A stretch of DNA of 64,000 bases from assembly GCA_947095585.1 (NCBI GenBank), contig OX352764.1, positions 75,998,816 through 76,062,815 on the forward strand, in the 5' to 3' direction. How positions within the stretch are numbered: position 1 is the first letter of the stretch; each line of letters begins with the position of its first letter. A model generated the notes under the pieces. The model did no database searches. It was given only the letters and a program-made list of their open reading frames with translations, and was not told the DNA's origin. Shown here piece by piece: positions 34,061 through 45,611 of the stretch. This DNA comes from Nephrocerus scutellatus (taxonomy: Eukaryota > Arthropoda > Insecta > Diptera > Pipunculidae). The position numbers and the translations under genes are program-made.

Positions 34061-34357
34061 TGTAGGACCAATGAACACTTCACGTCTTAGTGTGAACGCC
34101 AGCCACAATGACATTTTCAATGTATAAAATTCGACCAGGTTGAATACCATACACTCTAAAATATGAGCAAAAAACGTCAGCGACAATGAATCAACATGCT
34201 GAAGAAAAAGGAATTCTTTTTGTGCCATCCATGCAAACGGATGTTTTTTATAATTGTTAAATTGAATAAAATTAAGTTTTTTTGTATTTATTAAATTTGG
34301 TGCATCTTTTATTTCGAAAATACCTTCGCCTTTTGATATAGGACTAATGAACCTAAA
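34061..34357 (+). repeat. 5' LTR
   Basis: 297 bp, begins TGTAGGACC and ends AACCTAAA. The end is not the usual CA. A candidate polyadenylation region (AATAAAATTAAG) lies near 34264. Confidence 0.93.
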
Positions 34358-34359
34358 TC

Positions 34360-34369
34360 TGGTGACCCC
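34360..34369 (+). promoter_or_regulatory. Primer-binding site candidate
   Basis: TGGTGACCCC starts two bases after the 5' LTR and is complementary to a tRNA 3' end GGGGTCACCA. From memory this fits insect tRNA-Trp over 10 bases; the tRNA identity is an inference. Confidence 0.55.
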
Positions 34370-34694
34370 TAAAAAGTATACGCGTGGAAAAAGGTGTGAA
34401 AGTAAAGAAAAATACTACATATATACGCAAGTATAAAATCATCAGAGGTAGCTATATTATCGGCATCGCATAATTAGCGTGGCCGAACCAAAAAATATAT
34501 GGTACAGTCAAGCAGTGCGGTTATAAAAACGGCATATAAGGATATATACGCAGTGCAGCAATCTTTTTAAAAGGTACGACTAAAATAATCAAATTCACAA
34601 GTAAAATATTTTACGTACGCAAGTGGAATCACAAGGCGCAGTTTATTTTATTAAAATAAAAGTTTTTTTGAAAGTTGCGTTTGGGTTTGTTATA

Positions 34695-35477
34695 ATGACG
34701 AATGATACGGACAAAGGTGAAATATCGCACGCTGGCGAATTAAAAGTGACGGCAGCCATTAAAATTCCACCATTTTGGACAGACCGCCCAGAATTATGGT
34801 TTGCGCAAATTGAGGCACAGTTTGCATTATATCGCATCACAAATGATACAGCTAAATTTAATCATGTTATCGCTAATTTGGAGACAAAAATTTTACAGTA
34901 TATATCGGATGCAGTTACTGATCCACCTGTGGCAGATAAATATATTTCCCTAAAAAGGAAAATTATCGACTGTTTCGCAGAAAGTGGTCAAACAAAAATT
35001 AAAAAATTGTTATCTGAACTCCAACTGGGAGATAAAAAACCATCTCAGTTGCTGGCAATGCAAAAAGAGTTGGCAGGTACTACTGTAAATCAAGAATTTT
35101 TAAAAACCTTATGGTTGCGACAGCTGCCAGTGCCTGTTCAATCAATTTTAACTGTCAGTTCTGGTGATGTAGACGACCTGGCTAAGTTAGCTGACAAAAT
35201 AATGGAGGTTAATCAAAACACTTCAAATGTTGCTACGACTTCAATTGAACCACGTAGTAGCGCATCAATTCAAACTCTGGAAGCAAAAATTAACGAACTG
35301 ACCGCCAAAATTAATCAACTTCAACGTCGTAATAGAAGCCGATCAAGGTCAAGAACGTCTCAAGCACGAAGCAACACACCAGCAAAAAAACAGTACGATA
35401 ACTGCTGGTATCATTATAGGTTTGGTGAAAAGGCCAGTAAATGTGTTCAACCATGCAAATTTTCAAAAAACAATTAG
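34695..35477 (+). CDS. gag: gag
   Basis: 260 residues from the ATG at 34695. The frame extends upstream to 34623 without an ATG. The capsid-like N-terminal domain begins [20 protein letters not shown], characteristic of one insect gypsy gag group, followed by a [20 protein letters not shown] helix region. An Arg/Ser-rich basic stretch ([17 protein letters not shown]) comes before a C-terminal zinc-knuckle-like [14 protein letters not shown]...C. Gag would form the particle that packages the RNA. Its last 37 bases overlap pol in the -1 frame. Confidence 0.92.
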   Translation: MTNDTDKGEISHAGELKVTAAIKIPPFWTDRPELWFAQIEAQFALYRITNDTAKFNHVIANLETKILQYISDAVTDPPVADKYISLKRKIIDCFAESGQTKIKKLLSELQLGDKKPSQLLAMQKELAGTTVNQEFLKTLWLRQLPVPVQSILTVSSGDVDDLAKLADKIMEVNQNTSNVATTSIEPRSSASIQTLEAKINELTAKINQLQRRNRSRSRSRTSQARSNTPAKKQYDNCWYHYRFGEKASKCVQPCKFSKNN

Positions 35478-38400
35478 ACCAATCGCCTACTGGGGGAAGT
35501 GTGATTGGTCAAAGGTCAATTAATCGCATAATCGTCAGTGATCTTGCTAGCTCTCTTAAATTTTTAGTCGACACAGGAGCTGACGTGTCAACAATACCCC
35601 CCGCCCCAAATGAAAGAAAAAATTCATCTTTATCATCAATTTCACTTTTCGCCGCCAATGGATCTTCTATAAAGACTTTTGGTGAAAAACGGCTCACTTT
35701 AAATTTGGGCTTGCGTCGACCATTCCAATGGAATTTTATCATAGCGGATATCAAAACACCCCTCATTGGTGCAGATTTTCTCAGACATTTCGATTTATTA
35801 GTGGATGCAAAACGCGAAAAACTAATAGACAAGATGACCAATATTGCAACTAATGTCGCAAAAGCAGAATTCAGTAATATTACTCGAGCAACAACATACA
35901 ACGTTCACAATAAATTCGAGTCAATATTACAAGAATTTGTTGACATTACTGTTTTTCCAAATTCTCCGAAACCAACAAATTCCCCAGTAACTCATCAAAT
36001 AGTAACAAAAGGTTCACCTGTGTTTGCAAGACCAAGACGATTATCGCCAGAATTGCTGAAAATAGCAAGGCAAGAATTTCAATTTATGATGGAACATGGT
36101 ATATGCCGACCTTCCACGAGCAGTTGGGCCAGTCCATTGCATATGGTAAAAAAGTCCGATGGAACATATAGGCCATGTGGGGACTATCGAGCTCTAAATA
36201 ACATAACCGTACCCGATAGATATCCCGTCCCATTTATTCAGGATTTTACCCACATCCTCCACGGTAAGAAAATATTTTCAACAATCGATATGCATAGGGC
36301 ATATAATCAAATACCTGTGGAACCTGAAGACATACCGAAAACTGCCATAACCACACCATTCGGTCTTTTTGAATTTACTGTCATGACATTTGGTATGCGT
36401 AATGCAGCACAAACAATGCAGCGTAGATTACATGAAGCATTACGAGGTTTGGATTTTGTCTTTGGTTACATTGATGACGTTTGTATAGCATCGGAGTCAG
36501 AAGAAGAACATCGACAACATCTTCGTCAAGTATTTCAACGGCTGCGTGAATTTCAACTAACCATTAAAGTCAGCAAATGCAATTTGGGTAAGTCTGCTGT
36601 AAATTTTCTTGGGCATTGTATAACAGAAAAAGGCATAGAACCGTTACCGGAGAAATTAGAAGTTATTTCGAAGTATGAACTTCCCAAAACCGCACGAGAA
36701 TTAAAAAGTTTCCTGGCTACAATCAATTTCTATCGCCGATTCATCGCAAGTGCTGTAAAAAATCAACAAATTTTGCAGAAACTTATAATGGGAAATAAGA
36801 AGAACGACAAAACTCCTATTATATGGACCCCTGATACCATTCAATGTTTTACAGCGTGCAAAAATGATTTGGTAAATGCTGTAGCACTTGCACATCCAGC
36901 GGCAGATGCCGATTTAATATTGCAAGTGGATGCCTCAGATAATGCAGTAGGTGCAGTATTAAACCAAATAGTAAATGATGGTGTACAACAGCCATTAGGG
37001 TTTTATTCAAAAAAATTATCGAGTGCTCAACAAAAATATAGTACATATGATCGAGAATTATTGGCTATGTATCAAGGTGTTAAACATTTTCGTCACATGT
37101 TGGAAGGTCGCAACTTCATAATATTAACCGACCACAAACCCTTAATATTTGGTTTCCAACAAAAATTAGAAAAAGCAACACCACGACAAGCGCGGCACCT
37201 GGATTATATAGGCCAATTTACCACCAATATCAAGCACGTATCTGGTGTAGACAATACCGTTGCAGATTGGTTATCCCGTATTAACAGTGTGAATACCATA
37301 ATAAATTTTGAGAAAATGGCTGAAGAACAGAAAATGGATCCAGAATTGCAACAATTTCTTCAAAATGGCACAGGTAATTCGTTACAATTAAAATTATTCA
37401 CCGTTCCGAATTGTTCTGTACAGATCTATTGTGATTCATCGAAAAACATTATTCGACCATTCGTTCCAAAGGCGATGCGCAACCTGGTGTTAAGTAAAAT
37501 TCACGGTATTTCTCATCCAGGAGCGAGAGCGACAACAAAATTACTAACTGCACGATTTGTCTGGCCATTAATGAAAAAAGATGGGGCATATTTCGTAAAG
37601 CATTGCATCCCTTGCCAGAGGTCCAAAGTTTCACGGCACAACAAAACACCGGTCGAAAGGTTTATACCACCAAACGAAAGGTTTGCACACATAAACGTGG
37701 ATATTATCGGTCCGCTTCCGCCATCATGTGGAATGCGATACTGCTTAACTTGTATCGATAGATTTTCCCGTTGGCCTGAGGCGTATCCGATACCAGAAAT
37801 AACAGCGGTGACAGTGGCTCAAACATTGTTATCAGGATGGGTCTCCCGTTTCGGTACACCAATCAAAATTACAACAGACCAAGGGCGACAATTTGAGTCA
37901 CAACTTTTTGCGGAACTCAACAAGCTACTTGGTACAACACACTTGCGAACAACACCGTATCACCCGCAGGCCAACGGTTTAATTGAGCGATGGCATCGTA
38001 CACTAAAAGCTGCAATCAAATGTAAAAATTCAGCAGATTGGGTGTTGACATTGCCAACAATATTACTTGGATTACGAGCTACATTTAAACCAGACATAGC
38101 AGCAACTCCAGCCGAAATGGTATTTGGTACTACATTGCGCCTGCCTGGTGAATTTTTCAACGAATCTAAATCGTCAATAAATGAATCAGATTTCCTGAGA
38201 AATTTACGTCGCGCAATCCGTGGAATTAAACCTACAACAACAGCACATCATAATAAAGAAAACATATTCATACAAAAATCATTAAAAGACACATCGCATG
38301 TTTTCGTTCGTCATGATGCAGTAAAATCGCCACTGGATTGTCCTTATGATGGTCCGTATGAGGTAATTAAAAGATACGATAAATATTTTACTGTTAGAAT

Positions 38401-38569
38401 TCACAGACGATCCGTAAAAATTTCACTGGACCGGTTGAAAGCAGCCCACATTGCAATCGATCCAGAATGCGAATCAATTTCCTGCCCGGTCATGCCGAAA
38501 AATCCATCAACAAAACCAATTTCAACGAGGTCTGGTCGTACCGTGAAATTCCCACAAAGATTTCACTGA
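35441..38569 (+). CDS. pol: pol (protease, RT, RNase H, integrase)
   Basis: Open for 1042 codons from the first in-frame ATG, but probably expressed as a gag-pol fusion by -1 frameshifting. Domains in order: aspartic protease with DTGA at 44-47; reverse transcriptase with TIDM (D283) and catalytic YIDD at 343-346; RNase H with D497, E539 and D564 (TDHKPL); integrase zinc domain H688, H692, C722, C725; DDE core D754, D813, E849 (35 residues between the last two). The C-terminal region ends near TRSGRTVKF. All catalytic residues are intact, and domain order PR-RT-RH-IN marks it as Ty3/gypsy rather than copia. Confidence 0.95.
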   Translation: MCSTMQIFKKQLDQSPTGGSVIGQRSINRIIVSDLASSLKFLVDTGADVSTIPPAPNERKNSSLSSISLFAANGSSIKTFGEKRLTLNLGLRRPFQWNFIIADIKTPLIGADFLRHFDLLVDAKREKLIDKMTNIATNVAKAEFSNITRATTYNVHNKFESILQEFVDITVFPNSPKPTNSPVTHQIVTKGSPVFARPRRLSPELLKIARQEFQFMMEHGICRPSTSSWASPLHMVKKSDGTYRPCGDYRALNNITVPDRYPVPFIQDFTHILHGKKIFSTIDMHRAYNQIPVEPEDIPKTAITTPFGLFEFTVMTFGMRNAAQTMQRRLHEALRGLDFVFGYIDDVCIASESEEEHRQHLRQVFQRLREFQLTIKVSKCNLGKSAVNFLGHCITEKGIEPLPEKLEVISKYELPKTARELKSFLATINFYRRFIASAVKNQQILQKLIMGNKKNDKTPIIWTPDTIQCFTACKNDLVNAVALAHPAADADLILQVDASDNAVGAVLNQIVNDGVQQPLGFYSKKLSSAQQKYSTYDRELLAMYQGVKHFRHMLEGRNFIILTDHKPLIFGFQQKLEKATPRQARHLDYIGQFTTNIKHVSGVDNTVADWLSRINSVNTIINFEKMAEEQKMDPELQQFLQNGTGNSLQLKLFTVPNCSVQIYCDSSKNIIRPFVPKAMRNLVLSKIHGISHPGARATTKLLTARFVWPLMKKDGAYFVKHCIPCQRSKVSRHNKTPVERFIPPNERFAHINVDIIGPLPPSCGMRYCLTCIDRFSRWPEAYPIPEITAVTVAQTLLSGWVSRFGTPIKITTDQGRQFESQLFAELNKLLGTTHLRTTPYHPQANGLIERWHRTLKAAIKCKNSADWVLTLPTILLGLRATFKPDIAATPAEMVFGTTLRLPGEFFNESKSSINESDFLRNLRRAIRGIKPTTTAHHNKENIFIQKSLKDTSHVFVRHDAVKSPLDCPYDGPYEVIKRYDKYFTVRIHRRSVKISLDRLKAAHIAIDPECESISCPVMPKNPSTKPISTRSGRTVKFPQRFH
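35465..35471 (+). promoter_or_regulatory. -1 ribosomal frameshift slippery site A AAA AAC
   Basis: The heptamer AAAAAAC lies in exact X XXY YYZ register with gag codons (TCA AAA AAC AAT TAG), two codons before the gag stop. Slipping back one base enters the open pol frame. No pseudoknot could be confirmed by eye. Confidence 0.85.
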
Positions 38570-38594
38570 AAAATCCTGAATCTAAGATTTCACT

Positions 38595-38604
38595 GAAAGG
38601 GGAG
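38595..38604 (+). promoter_or_regulatory. Polypurine tract
   Basis: GAAAGGGGAG ends three bases before the 3' LTR, the expected place for plus-strand DNA priming. Confidence 0.8.
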
Positions 38605-38607
38605 TAG

Positions 38608-38904
38608 TGTAGGACCAATGAACACTTCACGTCTTAGTGTGAACGCCAGCCACAATGACATTTTCAATGTATAAAATTCGACCAGGTTGAATACCATACA
38701 CTCTAAAATATGAGCAAAAAACGTCAGCGACAATGAATCAACATGCTGAAGAAAAAGGAATTCTTTTTGTGCCATCCATGCAAACGGATGTTTTTTATAA
38801 TTGTTAAATTGAATAAAATTAAGTTTTTTTGTATTTATTAAATTTGGTGCATCTTTTATTTCGAAAATACCTTCGCCTTTTGATATAGGACTAATGAACC
38901 TAAA
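38608..38904 (+). repeat. 3' LTR
   Basis: 297 bp, apparently identical to 34061-34357. Confidence 0.93.
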
Positions 38905-38908
38905 AAGG

Positions 38909-39185
<277 letters not shown>

Positions 39186-39189
39186 TCAT

Positions 39190-41640
39190 GCAGATCCTAC
39201 TATTGGAACGCCAACGGCCTAAGCCAACATAGACTTGAGCTCTAACACTTCCTACTCGATATCTCACTAATATCAAAATTTCATCTGACCGATAATCACA
39301 ACTTTAAAATAAAAGGATACGAGTTTTACGGCACCAATTACTCATACGACAAAGCTTACGGTGGCTCTGGAATTCCTATCAAATCCCGCCTTAACCATCA
39401 CCCCCTACAGAATAAACAAGAACACCTTAACCTCCAAGCAACTTTCATTTGTCTAACTGAGTGAATCGAAGACATAATTATATCAGCCACATACTGCCTC
39501 TGTAGATTCAACATTACGACCCAACAATTTCTCAACTTCTTCAGCAGCCTTGGGAACAGGTTCTTAGCAGCTTGCGACTATAATGCTAAGCACACCAATC
39601 GGGGTTCTAGGCTAACAACTCCAAAAGGAAGACAACTTTGGTACGCGCTCATGCAAAGTAATCTTGGCTTTGTCTCTACCAACCCACAAACTGGCCTACA
39701 GATCGACGAAAAATCCCGGACCTAATAGACTTCGGCATCACAAAAAATATTAATAGGCAACCAAAAGCCGAGACAAAATTCGACCTCTCATCTGACCACT
39801 CACCTGTTGTTATCAAACTAGCAAATTTAAGAAGCGTGGAACAAAGTCCCCAAAATACTCAAAAGCAAATCGACAAACTGCCTTAAATATAGAAAATAGA
39901 TAAGCTCTCATCTCAATCAGTTAAATCCTATTATGCAACCCGAGGATTTGGATACTGCAATTCTCGCATTTAACCAAACACTAACACTCGCAACTATATC
40001 CGCCACACCCGCCAAACCCTCCAGAACAACAACTTAAAAAATTCTCCAAGCACACCAGCCTTAATTGAACAAATGATCCGCGATAAACGTAAATTAAGAC
40101 GGGAATGGCAAAAGCACAGATCATCCCTCACGAAGCAAAAGTTGACGAAGGCGACGAAAGCCCTCCAAAGTTTTTTCAAAGAGGAAAATGAGAAAAGCCT
40201 AAGAAAATATCTCGAAGACCTCTCACCAGCACTCACTCTGAAAAGCGGAAAGAAAACCAAAGCTCCAAAGCAGCATGACCCACCAATTAGTCTCCCAAAT
40301 GGTAACTGGACAAGAACCAACGTGGAAAAAGGAAAAACTTTTGCAGAGCATCTATGCATAGTTTTTTGTCCAAATCTATCGCAGTCCTACGAGTGCTTGC
40401 AGCAAAAAAGACTCTCAATAATGTAGTTTTTGAGAAGCAGGACGTGTGCCATGTTCTAAAAAATGGAATAAATCCCAACATTGGAAGACGTCGAAGATAA
40501 TCATGATCCCGAAAGTAGGCAAGGACTCTACTCTGGTATCGACTTATCAACCAATAAGTCTATTACCTCTACTATCCAAAGTCTTCGAGAAACTACACTA
40601 CACGGGAAAATAACACCGTTCTTGAAAAAGGGAAAAGGAAGGAATAATACCTATACACCAGTTCGGATTCAGAGCCTACCATAATAGAAAGTATTGTACA
40701 GCTGTGTTTCTTGACGTTGCACAAGCGTTTGACAAAGTTTGGCACCATGGGTTCATCCATAAAATAAACAAATTTTTGCCAGAAAACTTCCACAAAATCC
40801 TAAAATCGTACTTTCTAAACCGCCACGTCAAGATAAATTACAAATCCTTTATATATTATTTACATAATTTCTTCCGATGGACAACAACTTGACTTTCTCT
40901 ACCTTTGCGAACGACACCCCGATACTAAGCACCCACAGCGACCTAAAAACAGCTTATCATAACCTAAATAACTACTTAAAGCGACTCGAACTGTGGTTAA
41001 CCACTTGGAAAATTAAAATGAACGAGGCGAAAAGCACACACATCACTTTAGCCCTTAGGCAAGACTACTGCCTACCTATCACTCTCAACAACACACTAAT
41101 TCCTCAAAGTAAAATTGTGAGGTACCTTGGTATCCACATTGACAGACGGCTTACCTGGAGAAAACACATTTGCTGCGTTGCTTTGGCTAATCCAGCTTGG
41201 CTTACAACAACAATCGCATAAGCATAAAGCCGAAAATAAATCCAAAAATTTTTTAGGATTTATAACTAAAGCCATTTTATAGTTATAACGCTCACCGTAA
41301 GGCGGTGTTTTGTTTAACACACATAACAATTAAAAAACATCGAAAATTTAAAGCCAAAAGCTGTTGCTTGGTAAAGCTAAGCCGGCTTTGCCAAAGCAAC
41401 GCAGCAATTGAGTCTAAACGCAATCAAGTCATACTCAAATTTTACAATGTGCACTGGTAGCTCCACACACACTTTACCATAAGTTTAGATAACAAAATCC
41501 TTCTCTATAAAGCAATCATCAAGTCAATATGGACATATGGCACACAACTCTGGGGCTCAGCAAGCACTTCTAATCTAGAACTCTTGCAACGGTTGCAGTC
41601 CAGAACCCTAAGAACAATCACGGTTGCACTTAAAATTTAG
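39190..41640 (+). pseudogene. Jockey-type LINE (LINE-D), EN + RT, broken
   Basis: The endonuclease starts YWNANGLSQHRLEL at about 39197 and continues with SKFHLTDNHNFKIKGYEFYG and GGSGIPI, typical of the Jockey clade. A linker frame at 40073-40426 is followed by RT pieces: FLDVAQAFDKVWHHGFIHKI at about 40700, STFANDTPILS at about 40890 (catalytic FADD changed to FAND), and NEAKSTHITL, IVRYLGIHIDRRLTWRKHI. The post-RT region, KAIIKSIWTYGTQLWGSAS, lies near 41510. Frame breaks and deletions make it inactive. It is interrupted by a MITE at 41171-41407 and overlain at the 3' end by a repeat-family fragment. Confidence 0.8.
41171..41407. mobile_element. MITE inserted in LINE-D
   Basis: Terminal inverted repeats: left TGCTGCGTTGCTTTGGC at 41171 and right GCCAAAGCAACGCAGCA ending about 41406, with further diverged pairing inward (CCAGCTTGGCTTA versus TAAGCCGGCTTTG). 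The interruption falls right after the conserved RRLTWRKHI of the LINE, whose frame resumes with QLSLN. About 235 bp, no coding. Superfamily not determined. Confidence 0.65.
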
Positions 41641-41755
41641 AAGTGATTTACCCGATTTTATTCAAAATTTGCACACATGTGTATATCCAATTAGAGTACA
41701 TATTTACATAAAACAATTTCATGGGTTACTTTTTAAAAATTTTATTTAACTTAAC
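41640..41755 (+). repeat. Head-array-tail family fragment
   Basis: TTACCCGATTTTATTCAAAA, a GCACACATGTGTATATCC block and a diverged tail (ATTTACATAAAACAATTTCA, TGGGTTAC). Truncated at the head. Confidence 0.6.
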
Positions 41756-41759
41756 TTTA

Positions 41760-43065
41760 CTCTCAAAACCTACTATGAATGCCATGTATACTAAGATGTT
41801 AAGATTCTTAACAACACTGTGTATGCGGGGACAGTTATTAAATTAATTTCAAATGTAGGATTGTCAATGTATTTGTTTCGAATTGTGGTGGATGCTAAAT
41901 TTTAAAGTCTCTTTCTTATGAAGTAGTTGCTTAAAAGATCAGTCCGTCTTTTTTTAGGTCTTTCAACTTTCCTATGTCTCTGGAATTTTACCACGTTTTG
42001 GTTATAGTCGATATGAATAACTTAAGACACACTATTATGTGTATATAATTTTTTTGGGACATCTGTTATAGCAACGTATTTCCTGTGACAATTTTCAGAC
42101 AACAGCCAAGACGAGTATATAAGTTTTTGGGGACACAATTTATGTGCACATGATTTTATGCGATCAAAAGGGCTTTCAATAGCAATTTAAAACATGCATG
42201 ATCTCCGCTGGATTGTTACCACCATATTCAAAGTAAGGAAAAATGTTAAATAAGGCTTCTTACAAGCAGCTGTAAAGGAGCATGATTACCACTACTATAG
42301 TATGATTTCACCTTTATTTGCCGATACGAAAGGATACCGGTCTTGAGCGTACAAATTTCCAATTCAAGCCCAGCATTATCGTTGTACAAACCAAATGCAT
42401 TGAAAACCTATGCTCCCACTTACTAGAGATTCTTGTCATCATCATTGTTAAACATGCTAACTGCTGAATCACATCGCGCGCTGGACGTATGCCCTGAACT
42501 AGCTGACGGTTGTCGTGTTCATAAATGGTGACATCGAACATTTATGTCGACAACTAAAAGGTGTGCTCGACGCAATGCTTTGGCTATAATACTGAATGGA
42601 TACTGAATGGATACCCAGATGTCTCGTGGTAATGGCGCATTTTGCGAACTTCACCCATTCCATCAATAATATAAATCCAATAACGTTGTCAGGCAGACAA
42701 CTTGTTTCCTTAACGATTCGCGGAACGTCTGAGTTGCTTTTACCAGGTTTCATCCGATTTTCAATTGACTCTAATGATCTTTCTTCCGTAAATTTTCCCT
42801 CGTCTCTGTCTTTATTGCACATGCATTCCGCGATGATTGCATGTGCAGTGCAGTGCAATTGAGTTGCTCAGCACAATGATTCGTCGATCGCTTTTAGCAG
42901 ATCTAATCACTTATTTATGATATTCCTCGATAGTACTCGAGTGAATTGAGTTTGTGAGACATGCACCTTATTAAGTGATTAACACTTTAGAGAGTCTTCG
43001 ATTGTAGATAATGTTGTAGGTATAAATATGTATATATGTTTATCTGCACAAGAAAACTACAATTG
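41760..43065. other. Unassigned, partly coding-like on the minus strand
   Basis: Minus-strand frames at 42314-42541 and 42499-42858 (75 and 119 codons) have fairly coding-like composition, for example EHDNRQLVQGIRPARDVIQQ, but I recognise no family and the frames are not continuous. Possibly a decayed gene or transposon. Confidence 0.3.
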
Positions 43066-43081
43066 CTAACAAGTTCATCAA

Positions 43082-43260
43082 TTGGCTTTTGCGGACAACT
43101 CTTATACGGCTACCGTACTGTATAATGGCTCGGAATTCGTTTCATTAATGGAGAACCAACTTTTGTTGTGTTATAATTGTATAAGGGATATAAAAACGAG
43201 TTCAATTAGTGTTAAGTTAATAAAGACAGAGTTAACGAAAATATCTATCAGATCACGAAC
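43082..43260 (+). pseudogene. Possible LINE RT fragment interrupted by the DD41D element
   Basis: LAFADNSYTATVLYNGSEFV followed by a helical stretch resembles the region around the LINE catalytic box, with FADN in place of FADD. Short and low confidence. Confidence 0.3.
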
Positions 43261-43262
43261 TA

Positions 43263-44524
43263 AAGGGTCCGCCATCTAAAGTTTTTTTTTTTTCAACTAG
43301 TGCTTATTTCGTGAATGGTAACACTTAGCTCATGTCTGATTTGACAGATAATTAGTTGTATCCTTCCGCTGAACGAATATGGTTGTGTATACGCTTGAAC
43401 ACGCTGGGAAATATTGCGACATTACTTTAAAAATCATGGTAATGTTGCAGAATGTGTGCGAAAATTGCGTACGGATTTTGGAAGAAGAGAAGCACCGTCA
43501 GCTCCGTATGTTCGTTATCTTGTGAAAAAAGTGAAAGAAACTGGCATCCTCATCGATAAACCAAAGCGTGAAAAGCCAAAAACAGTGCGTACACCCGAGA
43601 ATATTGATGCTGTGGCAGAAAGTGTGCGTGAAGCGCCATCAACATCAATTCACCGTCGTTCTCAACAATTGAACATTTCGGAGACATCATTGAGACGATT
43701 TTGGCATAAAGACCTTGGTATGACGCCATACAAAGTCCAATTGGTTCAGGAGTTGAAGCCAACTGACCATCCAATGCGTTTTCGCTTCGCTGAGTGGGCC
43801 TGCGATCGACTTACAGAAGATGCCGATTTTGCCAAAAAAATCATCTTTTCGGATGAAGCTCATTTTGATCTTGGCGGGTATGTAAACAAGCAAAATTGTC
43901 GCATTTGGGGCACAGAAAACCCGCACGCATACATTGAAAAGCCGGTACACCCAAAACGAGTCAATGTTTGGTGCGGATTTTGGTCCAGAGGCATAATTGG
44001 GCCATTTTTCTTCGAAAATGAGCAAGGAGTGGCCGTTACAGTCAATGGCGATCGTTATCGGGCCATGTTGAACGAATTTTTGTTCACAAAAATTGAAGAG
44101 GAGGATATTGGCAACATTTGGTTTCAACAGGACGGCGCTACGTGCCACACAGCCGAAGCTACACTCGATGTTTTGCGCCCTGTTTTTGAAGATCGCATTA
44201 TCAGCCGCAGAGCTGATGTCGTTTGGCCACCTCGGAGCTGCGATTTGACACCGTTGGACAAGCCAGAGACAATTGACGCTTTAAAGGACAATATTCGTGA
44301 AGCCATTGGTGAAATACAGCTGCACACAATCGATAATGTGCTTAAAAATTGGACCGATCGTGTAGGCTACTGCATGGCCAGCCGAGGCAGCCATTTGAAT
44401 GAAATTATTTTCCATTATTAACCGGAAGGATTGTACTTTCAAATAAAAAAAGAAATATGAGAAAATATTCAGTAGTTTTTTTTTATAGCATTTTCAAAAA
44501 AAAAAGGTTATTTGGCGGACCCTT
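43263..44524 (+). mobile_element. DD41D (rosa-like) mariner, nearly full length
   Basis: TIRs AAGGGTCCGCCA(A/T) at 43263 and the reverse complement ending 44524, each flanked by TA (43261-43262 and 44525-44526). 1262 bp. Contains one transposase gene. Confidence 0.92.
43379..44421 (+). pseudogene. DD41D mariner transposase with frameshift and 14-residue deletion
   Basis: Start ATG at 43379 (MVVYTLEH), then a one-base loss near 43402 shifts into the long frame (WEILRHYFKNHGNVAECV) that runs open to the TAA at 44421. HTH domain first, then the catalytic core IIFSDEAHFDLGGYVNKQN, WFQQDGATCHTA and WPPRSCDLTPLD, with 41 residues between the second and third Asp, the DD41D signature. Just after the third Asp, 14 residues that include the conserved YFLWG motif in the 54211 copy are missing as a clean in-frame deletion. 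Likely inactive despite the long frame. Confidence 0.88.
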
Positions 44525-44526
44525 TA

Positions 44527-45610
44527 TAAAAAACTTGGTTCGGTGCTAAGAATAAATTGGACATGGGGATAGTTTCAAAATGATTTGTTTTCTTATATCT
44601 TCTGATCTTAGGAATTCCTATTCACGTATATTTAGAATGTTTAGGGAAAATATTTATTTGAAAGTATCATATTGAAACAACGGTAATCGATTCCAGGTCC
44701 AATTGGATAGTGGAAAACCAATCTAATCACTCACTGCAATTGCTTAAAAAATTGATTGTAGCAAAGCGTATTTTATTATAAATTATTACTTAATCTCAAG
44801 TTCATTGACCCTTTAAAAAATTAAAGCAATGCCATCAATCACGCAAATGATGAGCTCTGTTAATAATTTAAGGGGCATAGAAGAACATTCCAATCACTGT
44901 AACGGTGCGTAGTAATAATAATCAATGCGCTTTGAACTAGTTAAATGTCAATAATATACTAAACACTACCAATTTTTGTTTAAGGCTTTGAAGATATTCT
45001 CCCACATTGTGTATGGTGATGAATTAAATTGGTCTTGCGTGCGCTAGCCACCGACAACGCCGCTCCAACCTAGTCAGCTTATCAAGATATGCGCGGTTAT
45101 TGAGCGACTAGCACGACGACGATAGCGAATGTAAAATCGTTCTTGCAAGGATTGAATGGCTGTTGTAAATGGAGCTTATTCAAATTGCTGTTTATTATGC
45201 CACGCACAGTAGTTAAGTTGCTCATGATCAGGTATGGGGAAGTGCGTTCGATCTGGATATGGTAAAGAAATATGTCACGAATTGCAGTGAGAAAAGTGAT
45301 GGCTATCGCGTTACATATTGACGTTGCGCTTCGTGTTTATGCAGATAATTAAAAGCAAAATAAATTAAAAGCTTTGACAGAAATTGTGGCAACAACAAGA
45401 GGTGGCAAGAAATAAATATGCGACAGGCAATTTTTAATAAAAAAAAATTTGCAAAGTGCCGATTTAAAATTTTTCTTAAAATCTCAGGAATATTATTATT
45501 ATAACTCATATACTCGTAATAAAATTATACAGGGGCTCAGCACTTCTATTCGCTTCAAATTAAAGTTTTGTATCTTAATGTAAAACCCATAAAGTCGACA
45601 ATCTACATTA
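44527..45610. other. No gene recognised
   Basis: AT-rich. A locally GC-richer patch near 45040-45180 shows no frame or motif. Confidence 0.35.
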
Positions 45611-45611
45611 T

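Larger units (their letters stand above)
34061..38904 (+). mobile_element. Intact gypsy (Ty3)-type LTR retrotransposon
   Basis: A complete element of 4844 bp: LTR 34061-34357, primer-binding site, gag, pol, polypurine tract, LTR 38608-38904. It is flanked by a 4-bp direct repeat AAGG (34057-34060 and 38905-38908). The two 297-bp LTRs look identical base for base and both long frames are open, so insertion was recent. No env-like frame fits in the 38 bp between pol and the 3' LTR. It sits inside the Myb/SANT-like remnant. Confidence 0.95.

Noticed and set aside
35509..38160. Minus-strand frames of 60-130 codons under the gypsy pol gene
   Set aside because: Antisense shadows of a complete, motif-rich pol frame.
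38570..38607. Search for an env gene in the gypsy element
   Set aside because: Only 38 bp separate pol from the 3' LTR, so the element has no envelope and is not virus-like in structure.
42314..42858. Minus-strand coding-like frames of 75 and 119 codons
   Set aside because: Discontinuous and without any family motif that I recognise; listed only as unassigned sequence.
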